A DNA stretch of 64,000 nt from Streptomyces sp. M92 (GCF_028473745.1 NZ_CP101137.1:6200001-6264000), one strand, 5' to 3'. Positions 41,740 to 51,217 are shown, counted from the first letter of the stretch. Made by a program: numbers and translations. The notes: generated from the sequence alone by a model not told the origin.

Positions 41740-43413
41740 TCAGGCCGTCTGCCGTGCCGCGGCCCGGCCCGCCGCACGTCCGGAGAACAGGCAGCCGCCG
41801 AGGAAGGTGCCCTCCAGAGCGTTGTACCCGTGCACCCCTCCCCCGCCGAAGCCGGCCACCTCACCGGCCGCGTACAGGCCCTCGACGGGCGTGCCGTCGG
41901 CGCCGAGGGCGCGGGAGTCGAGGTCGGTCTGGATGCCGCCGAGGGTCTTGCGGGTGAGGACGTGCAGTTTGACGCCGATCAGCGGGCCTGCCGCCGGGTC
42001 GAGGATGCGGTGCGGGGCGGCGACCCGGCCGATGCGGTCGCCGATGTAGCGGCGGGCGTTGCGGATGCCCTGGACCTGGGCGTCCTTCGCGTAGGGGTTG
42101 GCCATCTGGAGGTCGCGGGCCTCTATCTGGCGCCGGATGGAGGCGGCGTCCAGGAGCGGCTTGTCGGTGAGCCCGTTCATCCGGTCCACGAGCTGCTCCA
42201 GGTTCGGCGCGCTCACGAAGTCGGCGCCCTCGCGCAGGAAGGCGTCCACCGGGCCGGGGGCGCCCTTGCCGAGGACCCGCTCGCGCAGGAACCCGGCACG
42301 GTCCTTCGCGGTGATGTCGGGGTTCTGCTCGGAGCCGGAGAGCGCGAACTCCTTCTCGATGATCTTCTGGGTGAGGATGAACCAGGAGTGGCCGTGGTCC
42401 GCGAGGCCGTCGGCGGTGCGCAGGTGGCGCAGGGTGCCGAGGGTGTCGTAGCCGGGCAGACAGGGCTCGGGCAGCCGGCGGCCCAGGGCGTCGAACCACA
42501 TCGAGGAGGGGCCGGGGAGGATGCGGATGCCGTGTCCGGGCCAGACGGGGTCCCAGTTGCGCACGCCCTCGGTGTAGTGCCACATCCGGTCGCGGTTGAC
42601 CAGGCGTGCGCCCGCCTCGGCGCTGATGTCGAGCATCCGGCCGTCGACGTAGGCGGGGACGCCGGTGACCATCTCGGCGGGCGGGGTGCCCAGGCGCTCG
42701 GGCCAGTGGCGGCGGACGACGTCGTGGTCGCCGCCGATGCCGCCGGAGGTGACGATCACCGCGCGGGCGGTGAGTTCGAACTCGCCGATCGCGTCGCGGT
42801 TGGAGGCGACGCCGCGCGGTGAGCGGTCCTCGGCCAGGACGGTGCCCCGGACGCCGCGGGCCGTGCCGTCCTCGACCACCAGGTGGTCGACCCGGTGGCG
42901 GTGGTGGAAGGTGAGCAGCCCGTCGCGGGCGGCCTGCTTCGCGTACCGCACGAACGGCTCGACGACTCCGGTGCCGGTGCCCCAGGCGATGTGGAAGCGC
43001 GGCACGGAGTTGCCGTGGCCGCCCGCCCTGAGGTCACCGCGCTCGGCCCAGCCGACGGTGGGCAGGAAGGTGATGCCGTGTCCGGCGAGCCAGGAGCGCT
43101 TCTCCCCGGCCGCCCACTCGACGTACGCGCGCGCCCAGCGCACCGCCCAGGAGTCCTCGTCCCCGGTCCGGTCGAAGCCGGCGCTGCCCTCCCAGTCGCT
43201 CCAGGCGAGGTCGACGGAGTCCTTGACGCCGAGGCGGCGCTGCTCCGGGGAGTCGACGAGGAAGAGGCCGCCGAAGGACCAGAAGGCCTGCCCGCCGAGG
43301 TTGGCCGCGTTCTCCTGGTCGACGAGGGCGACCCTCCTGCCCCGGCTGGTCAGCTCGTGCGCCGCGACCAGACCCGCCAGCCCCGCTCCCACCACGATGA
43401 CGTCGGCATCCAT
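41740..43413 (-). CDS. FAD-dependent dehydrogenase (FAD-binding domain 2, KstD/fumarate reductase-like)
   Basis: A 557-residue flavoprotein with an N-terminal FAD motif (DVIVVGAGLAGLVAAHELTSRG), ENAANLGGQAFWSFGG, IVTSGGIGGDH, and the C-terminal FAD contact GLYAAGEVAGFGGGGVHGYNALEGTFLGG. Related enzymes include 3-ketosteroid-1-dehydrogenase-like proteins; the substrate is unknown. It is directly downstream of a TetR gene, whose TGA overlaps an in-frame ATG at 43440 (ATGA). The ATG at 43413 with AGGAAGGGA upstream is preferred. Confidence 0.86.
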   Translation of the reverse strand: MDADVIVVGAGLAGLVAAHELTSRGRRVALVDQENAANLGGQAFWSFGGLFLVDSPEQRRLGVKDSVDLAWSDWEGSAGFDRTGDEDSWAVRWARAYVEWAAGEKRSWLAGHGITFLPTVGWAERGDLRAGGHGNSVPRFHIAWGTGTGVVEPFVRYAKQAARDGLLTFHHRHRVDHLVVEDGTARGVRGTVLAEDRSPRGVASNRDAIGEFELTARAVIVTSGGIGGDHDVVRRHWPERLGTPPAEMVTGVPAYVDGRMLDISAEAGARLVNRDRMWHYTEGVRNWDPVWPGHGIRILPGPSSMWFDALGRRLPEPCLPGYDTLGTLRHLRTADGLADHGHSWFILTQKIIEKEFALSGSEQNPDITAKDRAGFLRERVLGKGAPGPVDAFLREGADFVSAPNLEQLVDRMNGLTDKPLLDAASIRRQIEARDLQMANPYAKDAQVQGIRNARRYIGDRIGRVAAPHRILDPAAGPLIGVKLHVLTRKTLGGIQTDLDSRALGADGTPVEGLYAAGEVAGFGGGGVHGYNALEGTFLGGCLFSGRAAGRAAARQTA

Positions 43414-43436
43414 GGCGACCGTCCCTTCCTGTTCCG

Positions 43437-44060
43437 TCATTGACCGGTGCTGCCGTCGGTGAGCAGTGCGGTGAGCAGCTGCCCCAGCCAGACCCGGGCG
43501 TGTTCGACGTCCCGGTCCAGCAGCAGTTGGGCGGTGACCCCGTCGTACGCGGCGACCACGGCGTGCGCGGCGCCCTCGGCGTCCCCCAGCGCGGCGGGCA
43601 GCGGGGTGTGCCCGCGGGCGCGGGCGAGCCGGTCAGCGATCGCCCGCCTCAGCCGTGCCCGGTACTCCAGCAGGGCACGGGCCACGTCGGGGTCGCGGGC
43701 GGCGTGCACCAGGAAGTCCGTCTTGACCAGCAGCCAGTCCCGGTCGAGGAGCAGCACCTCGGTGACCCGGTCCACGGCGGCCGGCACGTCCAGGTCGGGG
43801 CCGTCAAAGGCGAGGGCACCGGACACCTGCTCGGCGATCAGGTCGGCGCGTTGCCGGTAGAGCGCGAAGAACAGCTCGTCGAGGCTGTCGAAGTTGGAGT
43901 AGAAGGCGCCCCGGCTGTACCCGGCGGCCTCGCACACCTCCTCGATCGACACCCGCCCGAACCCCTTGGCGGCGAACACCTCGAACGCGGCGTCCAGGAG
44001 GTTCGCGCGGGTGCGCTCGCGCCGCCTGGTCACCCGCCCCGTCGTCGTCCCCACCGCCAC
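43437..44060 (-). CDS. TetR-family repressor
   Basis: A 207-residue regulator. The N-terminal helix-turn-helix is VSIEEVCEAAGYSRGAFYSNFDS; the C-terminal ligand domain is helical (a TetR_C_6-like arrangement with ALLEYRARLRRAIADRLARARG). GTG start with GGAGAGGGC upstream. First gene of an operon with the flavoprotein; the 119-base divergent region upstream carries palindromes that are likely its operators. Confidence 0.88.
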   Translation of the reverse strand: MAVGTTTGRVTRRRERTRANLLDAAFEVFAAKGFGRVSIEEVCEAAGYSRGAFYSNFDSLDELFFALYRQRADLIAEQVSGALAFDGPDLDVPAAVDRVTEVLLLDRDWLLVKTDFLVHAARDPDVARALLEYRARLRRAIADRLARARGHTPLPAALGDAEGAAHAVVAAYDGVTAQLLLDRDVEHARVWLGQLLTALLTDGSTGQ

Positions 44061-44090
44061 GCCCTCTCCCTTCTCCGTTCGATGCGTGAA

Positions 44091-44163
44091 CGTATCGGAT
44101 ACACCGCCGTATCGAAAGGGGTACGACGCGGACCCCGTGCGAGTAGAACATCCTTTCGAATAC
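44091..44163. promoter_or_regulatory. Palindrome cluster between TetR and alkB genes
   Basis: Contains GTATC-G-GATAC (44092-44102), GATAC-N6-GTATC (44098-44113), a direct repeat of CGTATCG (17 bases apart) and a longer inverted pair, GTATCGAAAGG (44109-44119) with CCTTTCGAATAC (44152-44163). Likely TetR operators controlling both directions. Confidence 0.55.
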
Positions 44164-44167
44164 GGAG

Positions 44168-44173
44168 TACGCT
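44168..44173 (+). promoter_or_regulatory. -10 element of a leaderless alkB transcript
   Basis: TACGCT ends six bases before the ATG, the spacing expected for a transcript starting at the start codon. Confidence 0.4.
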
Positions 44174-44179
44174 GGTCCT

Positions 44180-44809
44180 ATGACCACGCACCTCCAGAGT
44201 TCGCTCTTCGACCAGACCGACGAGGCCCGGCTGGGCCGGCTCGCCGGTCTGCGCCGCACCGAGCTGGGCTCCGGCGCCTGGATCGACCTGCTCCCGGGCT
44301 GGCTGAGCGGCGCCGACGCGCTCTTCGAGCACCTGGCCGCCGAGGTCCCGTGGCGTGCCGAGCGGCGGGCCATGTACGACCAGGTGGTGGACGTGCCCCG
44401 GCTGCTCGCCTTCTACGGCGCGGGCGACCGGCTCCCGCACCCGCTGCTGACCGAGGCGCGCGAGGCGCTGACGGCCCACTACGCCGGGGAACTGGGCGAG
44501 CCCTTCACCACGGCCGGACTCTGCCACTACCGCGACGGCCGGGACAGCGTCGCCTGGCACGGGGACCGGATCGGCAGGGGCGCACGCCGGGACACGATGG
44601 TCGCGATCCTCTCGGTCGGCGCGCCCCGCGATCTCCTGCTGCGCCCGGCGGGCGGGGGCGGCGACACGGTGCGCCGGCCGCTCGGCCATGGCGACCTCAT
44701 CGTGATGGGCGGCTCCTGCCAGCGCACCTGGGAGCACTGCGTGCCCAAGAGCACCCGCGCCTCCGGACCGCGCATCAGCGTCCAGTTCCGCCCGCACGGC
44801 GTGCGCTGA
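44180..44809 (+). CDS. alkB: AlkB-like 2-oxoglutarate/Fe(II) dioxygenase
   Basis: A 209-residue DNA/RNA alkylation-repair dioxygenase. The iron ligands are His127 and Asp129 (WHGD) and His186 (WEHCVPK); the 2-oxoglutarate-binding arginines are Arg198 and Arg204 (RISVQFR). Expected to oxidatively remove 1-methyladenine and 3-methylcytosine lesions. No good ribosome-binding site; TACGCT six bases upstream suggests a leaderless message. Shares its upstream region with the TetR gene. Confidence 0.9.
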   Translation: MTTHLQSSLFDQTDEARLGRLAGLRRTELGSGAWIDLLPGWLSGADALFEHLAAEVPWRAERRAMYDQVVDVPRLLAFYGAGDRLPHPLLTEAREALTAHYAGELGEPFTTAGLCHYRDGRDSVAWHGDRIGRGARRDTMVAILSVGAPRDLLLRPAGGGGDTVRRPLGHGDLIVMGGSCQRTWEHCVPKSTRASGPRISVQFRPHGVR

Positions 44810-44899
44810 GGGTCGTCGGCCGAGCGTCGTGCGCCCTTCCCGGCCGCCGCGTCTGGTTGGCTGGCGCCCGACGGGCAGCCACCTCGACGCGGGAGAACC

Positions 44900-45646
44900 A
44901 TGCGACCGGACGTACGGCAGGTCGCCGACGGCACGTATCTGGTGCACGGCGGCCACACCAACTGGGTGATCCTCACCGACGGCGACGCGGCGACCCTGGT
45001 CGACACCGGCTACCCCGGCGACCGCCGGACACTGCTGGACTCCCTGGCCGCCGTGGGCAGTTCACCCGAGGCGGTGGCGGCCGTGCTGATCACCCACGCC
45101 CACAACGACCACCTCGGCTCGGCCGAGTACCTGCGCGCCGCGCACGGCACGCCGGTCCTGCTCCACCCGGCCGAGGTGCCCCACGCCCGCCGGGACTTCC
45201 TCCAGCAGGTGTCCGTCGCCGCCGTGCTGCGCAACGCCTGGCGGCCGGGGGTGCTGCCCTGGACGGCGCACGTCCTGCGCTCCGGCGGCACCGAACGGCA
45301 CCCCGTCGCCTCGCCCGAGCCCTTCCCCGGTGACGGCGCCCTCGACCTGCCCGGCCGGCCGGTGCCGGTGCACACGCCCGGACACACGGACGGGCACTGC
45401 GTCTACCACCTCCCGGGCGCCGGCGTGGTGATCTCCGGCGACGCGCTGGTGAGCGCGCACGCCACCTCCCGGATCTCCGGACCCCAGCTGCTGCCCGGCA
45501 TGTTCCACCACGACCGGGCGGGCACCCTGGCCTCCCTCGACGTCATCGCGGAACTGGACGCCGACGTCCTGCTCCCCGGACACGGCCCGGTCCACCGGGG
45601 CCTGGTGAAGGAAGCCGCGCGCCAGGCGCGGGAACGGGCGTTCTAG
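44900..45646 (+). CDS. Metallo-beta-lactamase fold hydrolase
   Basis: A 248-residue MBL-fold protein. The zinc ligands are His66, His68, Asp70 and His71 (THAHNDH), then His162 (HTPGHTDGH), Asp181 (ISGDAL) and a late His (LLPGHGPVH). Glyoxalase II-like or a general thioesterase/hydrolase; substrate unknown. GGGAGAA precedes the ATG. Its TAG stop is part of the -10 hexamer of the next gene. Confidence 0.88.
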   Translation: MRPDVRQVADGTYLVHGGHTNWVILTDGDAATLVDTGYPGDRRTLLDSLAAVGSSPEAVAAVLITHAHNDHLGSAEYLRAAHGTPVLLHPAEVPHARRDFLQQVSVAAVLRNAWRPGVLPWTAHVLRSGGTERHPVASPEPFPGDGALDLPGRPVPVHTPGHTDGHCVYHLPGAGVVISGDALVSAHATSRISGPQLLPGMFHHDRAGTLASLDVIAELDADVLLPGHGPVHRGLVKEAARQARERAF

Positions 45647-45649
45647 AGT
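45644..45649 (+). promoter_or_regulatory. -10 element of leaderless DUF4032 transcript
   Basis: TAGAGT, whose TAG is also the stop codon of the preceding gene, ends six bases before the ATG at 45656. Confidence 0.4.
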
Positions 45650-45655
45650 CGGGGC

Positions 45656-46888
45656 ATGGCCTTGCAGATCAGCGCCACCAACCCGGAGCACCCCGCGCTC
45701 CTGCTCGAACTGCCCTGGCGGACGCCGCTGGAGGAGTGGCCCGAGGAGTACCTCGTGCCGCTGCCGCGCGGCATCTCCCGGCACGTCGTCCGCTACGCCC
45801 GGGCCGGGGACGAGGTCGTCGCCGTCAAGGAGCTGGCCGAACGCCCCGCGCTGCGCGAGTACCAGCTGCTGCGCGACCTGGACCGGCTCGCCATCCCCGC
45901 GGTCGACGCGCTGGCCGTGGTCACCGGCCGCACCGGCGCCTCGGGCGATCCACTGGAACCGGTGCTGATCACCCGGCACCTGGGCGGCTCGATGCCGTAC
46001 CGGTCGATGTTCGAGACGACGCTGCGCCCGGCGACCATGCACCGCCTGATGGACGCCCTCGCGGTACTCCTCGTCCGGCTGCACCTCGCCGGGTTCGCCT
46101 GGGGCGACTGCTCGCTGTCCAACACCCTCTTCCGCCGCGACGCGGGCGCCTACGCCGCGTACCTGGTGGACGCCGAGACCGGGGAGCTGCACCACCGGCT
46201 CAGCGACGGGCAGCGCGACTACGACCTCGACCTCGCCAGGGTGAACATCAGCGGGGAACTGCTCGACCTGGAGGCGTCGGGAGCGCTGCACCCCTCCGTC
46301 GACCCCATCGACTTCGGCGCCGAGATCTGCGCCCGCTACCGGAGTCTGTGGGAGGAGCTGACGCGCACCTCCGTCTACCCGGCGGGCAAGTACCACTACA
46401 TCGAGCGCCGCATCCGGCGCCTCAACGACCTCGGTTTCGACGTGGCCGAGATGCAGATCGAGCACGCTTCCAACGGCGACACGGTCACCTTCGTGCCCAA
46501 GGTCGTCGACGCCGGCCACCACCAGCGCCAACTGCTGCGCCTGACCGGCCTGGACGCCGAGGAGAACCAGGCCCGGCGGCTGCTGAACGACCTGGAGAGC
46601 TGGATGGCCACCCAGGACGACTACGCCCCGGGCGACCCCCTGGGCGCCCGCCCGGAGGTCCTCGCCCACCGCTGGGTGCGCGAGGTGTTCCGGCCCACCG
46701 TGCGCGCCGTACCGGTGGAGCTGCGCGGCTCGATGGACCCGGCGGAGATCTACCACGAGCTGCTGGAGCACCGCTGGTACCTGTCCGAGCGGGCCCAGCA
46801 CGACATCGGGCTGGACACCGCCGTCGCGGACTACATCGCCAACATCCTGCCCAGGGCGCGCGAGACGCTGCGGCCGACGGCGGACTGA
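45656..46888 (+). CDS. DUF4032 kinase-fold protein
   Basis: A 410-residue protein. The N-terminal half is kinase-like (VVAVKELAERPALREYQLLRDL, then LAGFAWGDCSLSNTLFRRD resembling a lipopolysaccharide-kinase catalytic loop, and YLVDAETGEL). The C-terminal DUF4032 domain has KYHYIERRIRRLNDLGFDVAEM. No validated substrate. It ends 27 bases before the convergent universal stress gene. Confidence 0.86.
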   Translation: MALQISATNPEHPALLLELPWRTPLEEWPEEYLVPLPRGISRHVVRYARAGDEVVAVKELAERPALREYQLLRDLDRLAIPAVDALAVVTGRTGASGDPLEPVLITRHLGGSMPYRSMFETTLRPATMHRLMDALAVLLVRLHLAGFAWGDCSLSNTLFRRDAGAYAAYLVDAETGELHHRLSDGQRDYDLDLARVNISGELLDLEASGALHPSVDPIDFGAEICARYRSLWEELTRTSVYPAGKYHYIERRIRRLNDLGFDVAEMQIEHASNGDTVTFVPKVVDAGHHQRQLLRLTGLDAEENQARRLLNDLESWMATQDDYAPGDPLGARPEVLAHRWVREVFRPTVRAVPVELRGSMDPAEIYHELLEHRWYLSERAQHDIGLDTAVADYIANILPRARETLRPTAD

Positions 46889-46915
46889 GCGGCGTACCGC
46901 GCACCTTTGGCGCCC

Positions 46916-47785
46916 TCAGGCGTGCGGGACCACCGCCACCGGGCACTCGGCGTGGTGCAGCACACCGTGCGCCACCGAGCCGACGCGGGCGCCGACGGCC
47001 GTACGGCGGGCGCGGCGGCCGACGACCATCAGCTGGGCGCCGCCGGCCACCGACAGCAGCACCTGACCGGCGCTGCCCATCTCCACGTGCTCGACAACCG
47101 GCACGTCGGGGAAGCGTTCGCGCCACGGTGCCAGCGCCTCGCCGAGCGCCTTGCGCTCGTACTGCTCCAGGCCACCCGCCTCGTCGGCGAGCGCCATCGA
47201 GCCCGGGCTGTAGGTGAACACCGTCGGCAGCGTCCAGGCCCGCACGGCGCGCACCGTGGCGCCGCGCGCGGCGGCGGCGGCGAAGGCGAACCCGATCACG
47301 TCGGCGCTGTCCTCCGGCTCCCCCTGCTGGCCCACGACGACCTCGCGGCCCGCAGCCTCGGCCGCGGCACCGTCCCCGGCCCGTACGAGGACCACCGGCC
47401 GGGCGGCCTCGGCGATCACCTGCCGGCCGACGGAGCCGAGCAGGAACCCGACGACCGCCCCGTGGCCGCGCGAGCCGAGCACCAGCGCCTCGGCGCCGGC
47501 CCCGGCGGCGAGCAGCGCGGCGACCGCGTCGTCGGCCTCGCGGACCTCGGTGGACACGGTCAGCTCCGGGTGCCGTTCGGTGACGGCCCGGACGGACTCG
47601 GCGACCGCGTCGCGCACCCAACGCTCCTGCGCGTCCCGGTCCGCCGCGCCGTCCAGTGCCTGCACCCGCCAGGCGTGCACGACGTGCAGCGGCAGCCCGC
47701 GCCGGACCGCCTCCCTGGCCGCCCAGTCCAGCGCGGCCAGGCTCTCCTCCGAACCGTCCACCCCTGCCGTGATCGGGCGCGTCAT
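46916..47785 (-). CDS. Tandem universal stress protein
   Basis: A 289-residue protein with two UspA domains (about 1-145 and 150-289). The ATP-binding loop G-x2-G-x9-G-S is clear in the first (GSRGHGAVVGFLLGSVG); the second reads VGRRARRTAVGARVGSVAHGV. It starts MTRPITAGVDGSEES at 47785 with GGGAGGGG upstream; a further ATG at 47821 is less likely. Usp proteins respond to starvation and hypoxia. Divergent from the VOC gene. Confidence 0.9.
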   Translation of the reverse strand: MTRPITAGVDGSEESLAALDWAAREAVRRGLPLHVVHAWRVQALDGAADRDAQERWVRDAVAESVRAVTERHPELTVSTEVREADDAVAALLAAGAGAEALVLGSRGHGAVVGFLLGSVGRQVIAEAARPVVLVRAGDGAAAEAAGREVVVGQQGEPEDSADVIGFAFAAAAARGATVRAVRAWTLPTVFTYSPGSMALADEAGGLEQYERKALGEALAPWRERFPDVPVVEHVEMGSAGQVLLSVAGGAQLMVVGRRARRTAVGARVGSVAHGVLHHAECPVAVVPHA

Positions 47786-47836
47786 CCGGGCCCCTCCCTG
47801 TGTCGCGGTCACGTCGTCCATGGGGCCAGTGTTCCC

Positions 47837-47842
47837 TACGCT
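47837..47842 (+). promoter_or_regulatory. -10 element of leaderless VOC transcript
   Basis: TACGCT ends six bases before the ATG at 47849, the same hexamer and spacing as before alkB. Confidence 0.4.
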
Positions 47843-47848
47843 GTCCCC

Positions 47849-48214
47849 ATGACTCTGGAGTGGGAGCAGGTGAACGTCGACGCGGCCGATCCCGTGGCGC
47901 TCGGCCGCTGGTGGACCGAGGCGCTCGGCTGGGTCGTGGTGAACGACGCCCCCGACGAGTACGAGATCCGTCCCGCCCCGGACCGGCTGCCCGGCCTGCT
48001 CTTCGTGCCGGTGCCGGAGGGCAAGACCGTGAAGAACCGGCTGCACCTCGACTTCCGGCCCGACGACCAGGAGGCCGAGGTGGCCCGGCTGCTGCGCATG
48101 GGCGCGCGCCGCGCCGACGTCGGGCAGGGCGAGCAGCCGTGGGTGGTGCTGGCCGACCCCGAGGGCAACGAGTTCTGCGTGCTGGGCCCCCGCGGCGGCC
48201 GCCCCGCTGCCTGA
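47849..48214 (+). CDS. VOC (glyoxalase-like) domain protein
   Basis: A 121-residue single vicinal-oxygen-chelate domain: WEQVNVDAADPVALGRWWTEALGW, LHLDFRPDDQEAEVARLLRMGA and ADPEGNEFCVLGPRGG. Some metal-ligand positions look unconserved, so it may bind rather than transform a ligand. Probably leaderless. Confidence 0.86.
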   Translation: MTLEWEQVNVDAADPVALGRWWTEALGWVVVNDAPDEYEIRPAPDRLPGLLFVPVPEGKTVKNRLHLDFRPDDQEAEVARLLRMGARRADVGQGEQPWVVLADPEGNEFCVLGPRGGRPAA

Positions 48215-48247
48215 ACGAGGACCCGGGGCGCTGTCGGACCCGCGTGC

Positions 48248-48253
48248 CAGGAT
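48248..48253 (+). promoter_or_regulatory. -10 element of leaderless LuxR regulator transcript
   Basis: CAGGAT ends six bases before the GTG at 48260. Confidence 0.35.
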
Positions 48254-48259
48254 GGACGC

Positions 48260-51217
48260 GTGCCGCAGACCTCATTCACCAGTCCGCTCGTCGGCCGCGA
48301 GGACGAACTCGCGCGTCTCACCGGCGTGCTGGAGCGCGCCCGCGCCGGGGAGGCCCGCGCGGTGCTGATCGCCGGGGACGCCGGGGTCGGCAAGACCCGG
48401 ACCCTGGACGAGGTCGCCGGCCGGGCCGCCGCGACCGGGACGACCGTGCTCACCGGGCACTGCGTCGACCTGGGCGACGTCGGCCTGCCGTATCTGCCGT
48501 TCACCGAGATCCTCGGCGTGCTGGCGGCCGACGAGCGGTTCGCCGCCGTGCTGGCCGCCCACCCGGTGGCCGGCCGGCTGCTCGGCGGCGGCCCCGACGA
48601 GGCGGACGGCGGCGGCACCGACCGCTCGCGCCTGCGCCTGTTCGAGGGCGTCGCCGCGCTGCTCACCGAGCTGACCGCCGTCGCCCCGCTGCTGCTGGTC
48701 CTGGAGGACCTGCGCTGGGCCGACCAGTCCTCCCGGGACCTGCTGAGGTTCCTGCTCAGCCGGGGAGTCCTGCAACGGCCGGCGGACGGGACGCCCGGTC
48801 ACCGCCTCGCGCTGCTGGCCTCGTACCGGGCGGACGACCTGCACCGCCGCCACCCGCTGCGGCCCCTGCTCGCCGAGCTGGTGCGGCTGCCGGCCGTGGA
48901 ACGCCTGGAGCTGCGCCCGCTGCCCGACGACGACGTGGCCCGGCTGGTGCGTTCGCTGGGCGAGCGGCCGCTGCCGGAGACGACCGTGCACCGGATCGTC
49001 GAACGCGCCGAGGGCAACGCCTTCTACGCCGAGGAGCTGGTCGCGGCCACGGACGCGCCCGCCCGGGGCGTGCCCAGCGGCCTGGCCGAGGTCCTGCTCA
49101 TCCGGTTCGAGCAGCTGTCGGAGACCGCCCAGCAGGTGCTGCGCACCGCCGCCGTCGCCGGGCGCCGAGTGGAGCACGCCCTGCTGCGGGACGCCGTCGG
49201 GCTGCCCGAGGAGGAGCTGGAGTCGGCGCTGCGCGAGGCCCTGGGACGGCAGTTGCTCGTCTCCGGCGACGGCGACACCTACTCCTTCCGGCACGCCCTC
49301 GCGCGTGAGGCCGTCTACGCCGACCTGCTGCCCGGGGAGCGGGCCCGGCTGCACGGCGCGTTCGCCCGGCTGCTCGGCGGTCCGGACCGCCGGTCCGACA
49401 GCGCCGCCGAGCGCGCGCACCACCACCGGGAGAGCCACGACCTGCCTCAGGCGCTCGCCGCGTCCCTGGAGGCCGCCGACCACGCCCAGCGCATCGGGGC
49501 ACCCGCCGAGGAGCTGCGGCACCTGGAGACGGCCCTCGACCTGTGGTCCGCGGTCGACGCGAGCGCACGGCCCGCCGGCCCCGACGCCGTGACGCTCACC
49601 CTGCGCGCCTCGGCGGCCGCCGCGCACGCCGGGGACCTGCACCGGGCGGTCTCGCTCACCCGGTCCGCGCTGGCCGGTCTCGGGCAGGACGCGGACCTGG
49701 AACTCGCCGCCCGCGTCCGCTACACGCTCGCCGGGAACCTGCTGCGCGTCGACAACCTGTCGGCCGCGTTCGCCCACAGCAGCGAGGCGTTCGCCCTGAT
49801 CCCCGCAAAGCCGCCGTCGCCGACGTGGGTGTGGGCAGCGGCGACACACGTCATGGCGGCCCGTCAGGTCGGGGAGAACGGGACCGCGCTCCGAGTGGGC
49901 CGCCAGGCGCTGCGCGTCGCCGAGGAGTTGGGGGTCGCCGACGCCCGGGCGGACCTCCTGATCTCCGTGATCGGTCTCGAGGACGACAACCGGGCCACCT
50001 CGCGCGGCCGGGAACGGCTGCTGGAGGCGAGGGAGCTGGCGCGCCGGGCGGGGAACGCGCCGGTGGAGCTGCGCGCGTTGTTCAACCTGGCCATCGGCTG
50101 TTTCGAGGCCGGCGCGCCGGAGGACTGCCTGAGCTGGGCGGCCGAGGGGCTGGAGCGGGCCCGTCGTTCGGGGCTGCTGTCCTCGCCCTATCCGCGGGAG
50201 ATGCGGTATCTGCGGCTGCTGGTGCTGTACACACTGGGTCACTGGGACGAGTGCCTGCGCGAGGCCGCTCAGGACGACGCCGGTCCCCCGCCGGCCGCGG
50301 GCGCCCACACCGTCGCGGCCGGTCTGTACGTGGCGCTGGCGCGCGGCGACCTCCAGGCCGCCGACCGCGCCCGTGCCCTGCTGGAGGGGCCGTTCGACTG
50401 GATGGTCACGCTGGTCGCGGGCATCGTGCTGACCGACGCCGCCGCGCTGCGCGGGAACGCGGAGGACGCCGTGCGGTGGGCGCGGTCCACCGTCGCGACG
50501 CTCACCGACGACGCGGGCACGCCGCCGGCCGTCACCGTCCGCCTCGCCGCGCTCGCGCTGTCCGCGGTCGCGGACACCGTCGTCGGGCTGCGCGCGACCG
50601 GCGACGAGGCGGGAGTCCGCCGCTGGACGGACACGGCGGCGGAACTCCTGGAGCAGGCCCGCCGGTCCGCCGGCAGGGGCGAGGACGAGCGGCCGCAGGG
50701 CCTGGAGGGACAGGCGTGGCTGGCCCGAGCGGAGGCCGAGTGGACCCGGCTCGGCTCCGGACCCGACCCGGCGGCCTGGCAGCGGGCGGTGGCCGGCTTC
50801 GCGCACGGCGACGTGTACGAACGGTCCCGGTGCCGGCTGCGGCTGGCCGAGGCGCTGCTGGCGGCCGGCCGCCGTGCGGAGGCGGCCGACGAGGCCGGCC
50901 TCGCGCACCGGGAGGCCGGCCGGCTCGGCGCCGCGCCGCTGCGCGAGCGGCTGGACGACCTGTTGCACCGTGCCCGGCCGGCCGGCACCGGGGACCGGGC
51001 CGCGTCACTGACCGCCCGCGAGCGGGACGTGCTGCGGCTGCTCGCTCTGGGGCGCAGCAACCGCCGGATCGGCGAGGAGCTGTTCATCACCGCCAAGACG
51101 GCGAGCGTCCACGTCTCCAACATCCTCGCCAAGCTGGAGGCGGCGAGCCGCACGGAGGCGGTGGCGGTCGCCTACCGGCAGGGTCTGATCAGCCCGCAGA
51201 CCGCGGGTCCGGGCTGA
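48260..51217 (+). CDS. Large ATP-binding LuxR-family regulator (LAL-like)
   Basis: A 985-residue STAND-type regulator. Walker A GDAGVGKT (39-46) and Walker B LLLVLEDLRWAD (about 148-159) lie in the N-terminal ATPase; a long TPR-like helical middle (about 380-900) follows, then a C-terminal LuxR helix-turn-helix (LTARERDVLRLLALGRSNRRIGEELFITAKTASVHVSNIL, seen as LTARERDVLRLLALGRSN and TAKTASVHVSNILAKL). Members sense maltodextrins or unknown ligands, or control antibiotic clusters; the target is unknown. GTG start, apparently leaderless. Confidence 0.9.
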   Translation: MPQTSFTSPLVGREDELARLTGVLERARAGEARAVLIAGDAGVGKTRTLDEVAGRAAATGTTVLTGHCVDLGDVGLPYLPFTEILGVLAADERFAAVLAAHPVAGRLLGGGPDEADGGGTDRSRLRLFEGVAALLTELTAVAPLLLVLEDLRWADQSSRDLLRFLLSRGVLQRPADGTPGHRLALLASYRADDLHRRHPLRPLLAELVRLPAVERLELRPLPDDDVARLVRSLGERPLPETTVHRIVERAEGNAFYAEELVAATDAPARGVPSGLAEVLLIRFEQLSETAQQVLRTAAVAGRRVEHALLRDAVGLPEEELESALREALGRQLLVSGDGDTYSFRHALAREAVYADLLPGERARLHGAFARLLGGPDRRSDSAAERAHHHRESHDLPQALAASLEAADHAQRIGAPAEELRHLETALDLWSAVDASARPAGPDAVTLTLRASAAAAHAGDLHRAVSLTRSALAGLGQDADLELAARVRYTLAGNLLRVDNLSAAFAHSSEAFALIPAKPPSPTWVWAAATHVMAARQVGENGTALRVGRQALRVAEELGVADARADLLISVIGLEDDNRATSRGRERLLEARELARRAGNAPVELRALFNLAIGCFEAGAPEDCLSWAAEGLERARRSGLLSSPYPREMRYLRLLVLYTLGHWDECLREAAQDDAGPPPAAGAHTVAAGLYVALARGDLQAADRARALLEGPFDWMVTLVAGIVLTDAAALRGNAEDAVRWARSTVATLTDDAGTPPAVTVRLAALALSAVADTVVGLRATGDEAGVRRWTDTAAELLEQARRSAGRGEDERPQGLEGQAWLARAEAEWTRLGSGPDPAAWQRAVAGFAHGDVYERSRCRLRLAEALLAAGRRAEAADEAGLAHREAGRLGAAPLRERLDDLLHRARPAGTGDRAASLTARERDVLRLLALGRSNRRIGEELFITAKTASVHVSNILAKLEAASRTEAVAVAYRQGLISPQTAGPG

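Noticed and set aside
44119..44124. GGGTAC in the TetR/alkB gap as a SigB promoter
   Set aside because: The nearest GNNT (GGAT) is 18 bases away, outside the 14-16 range.
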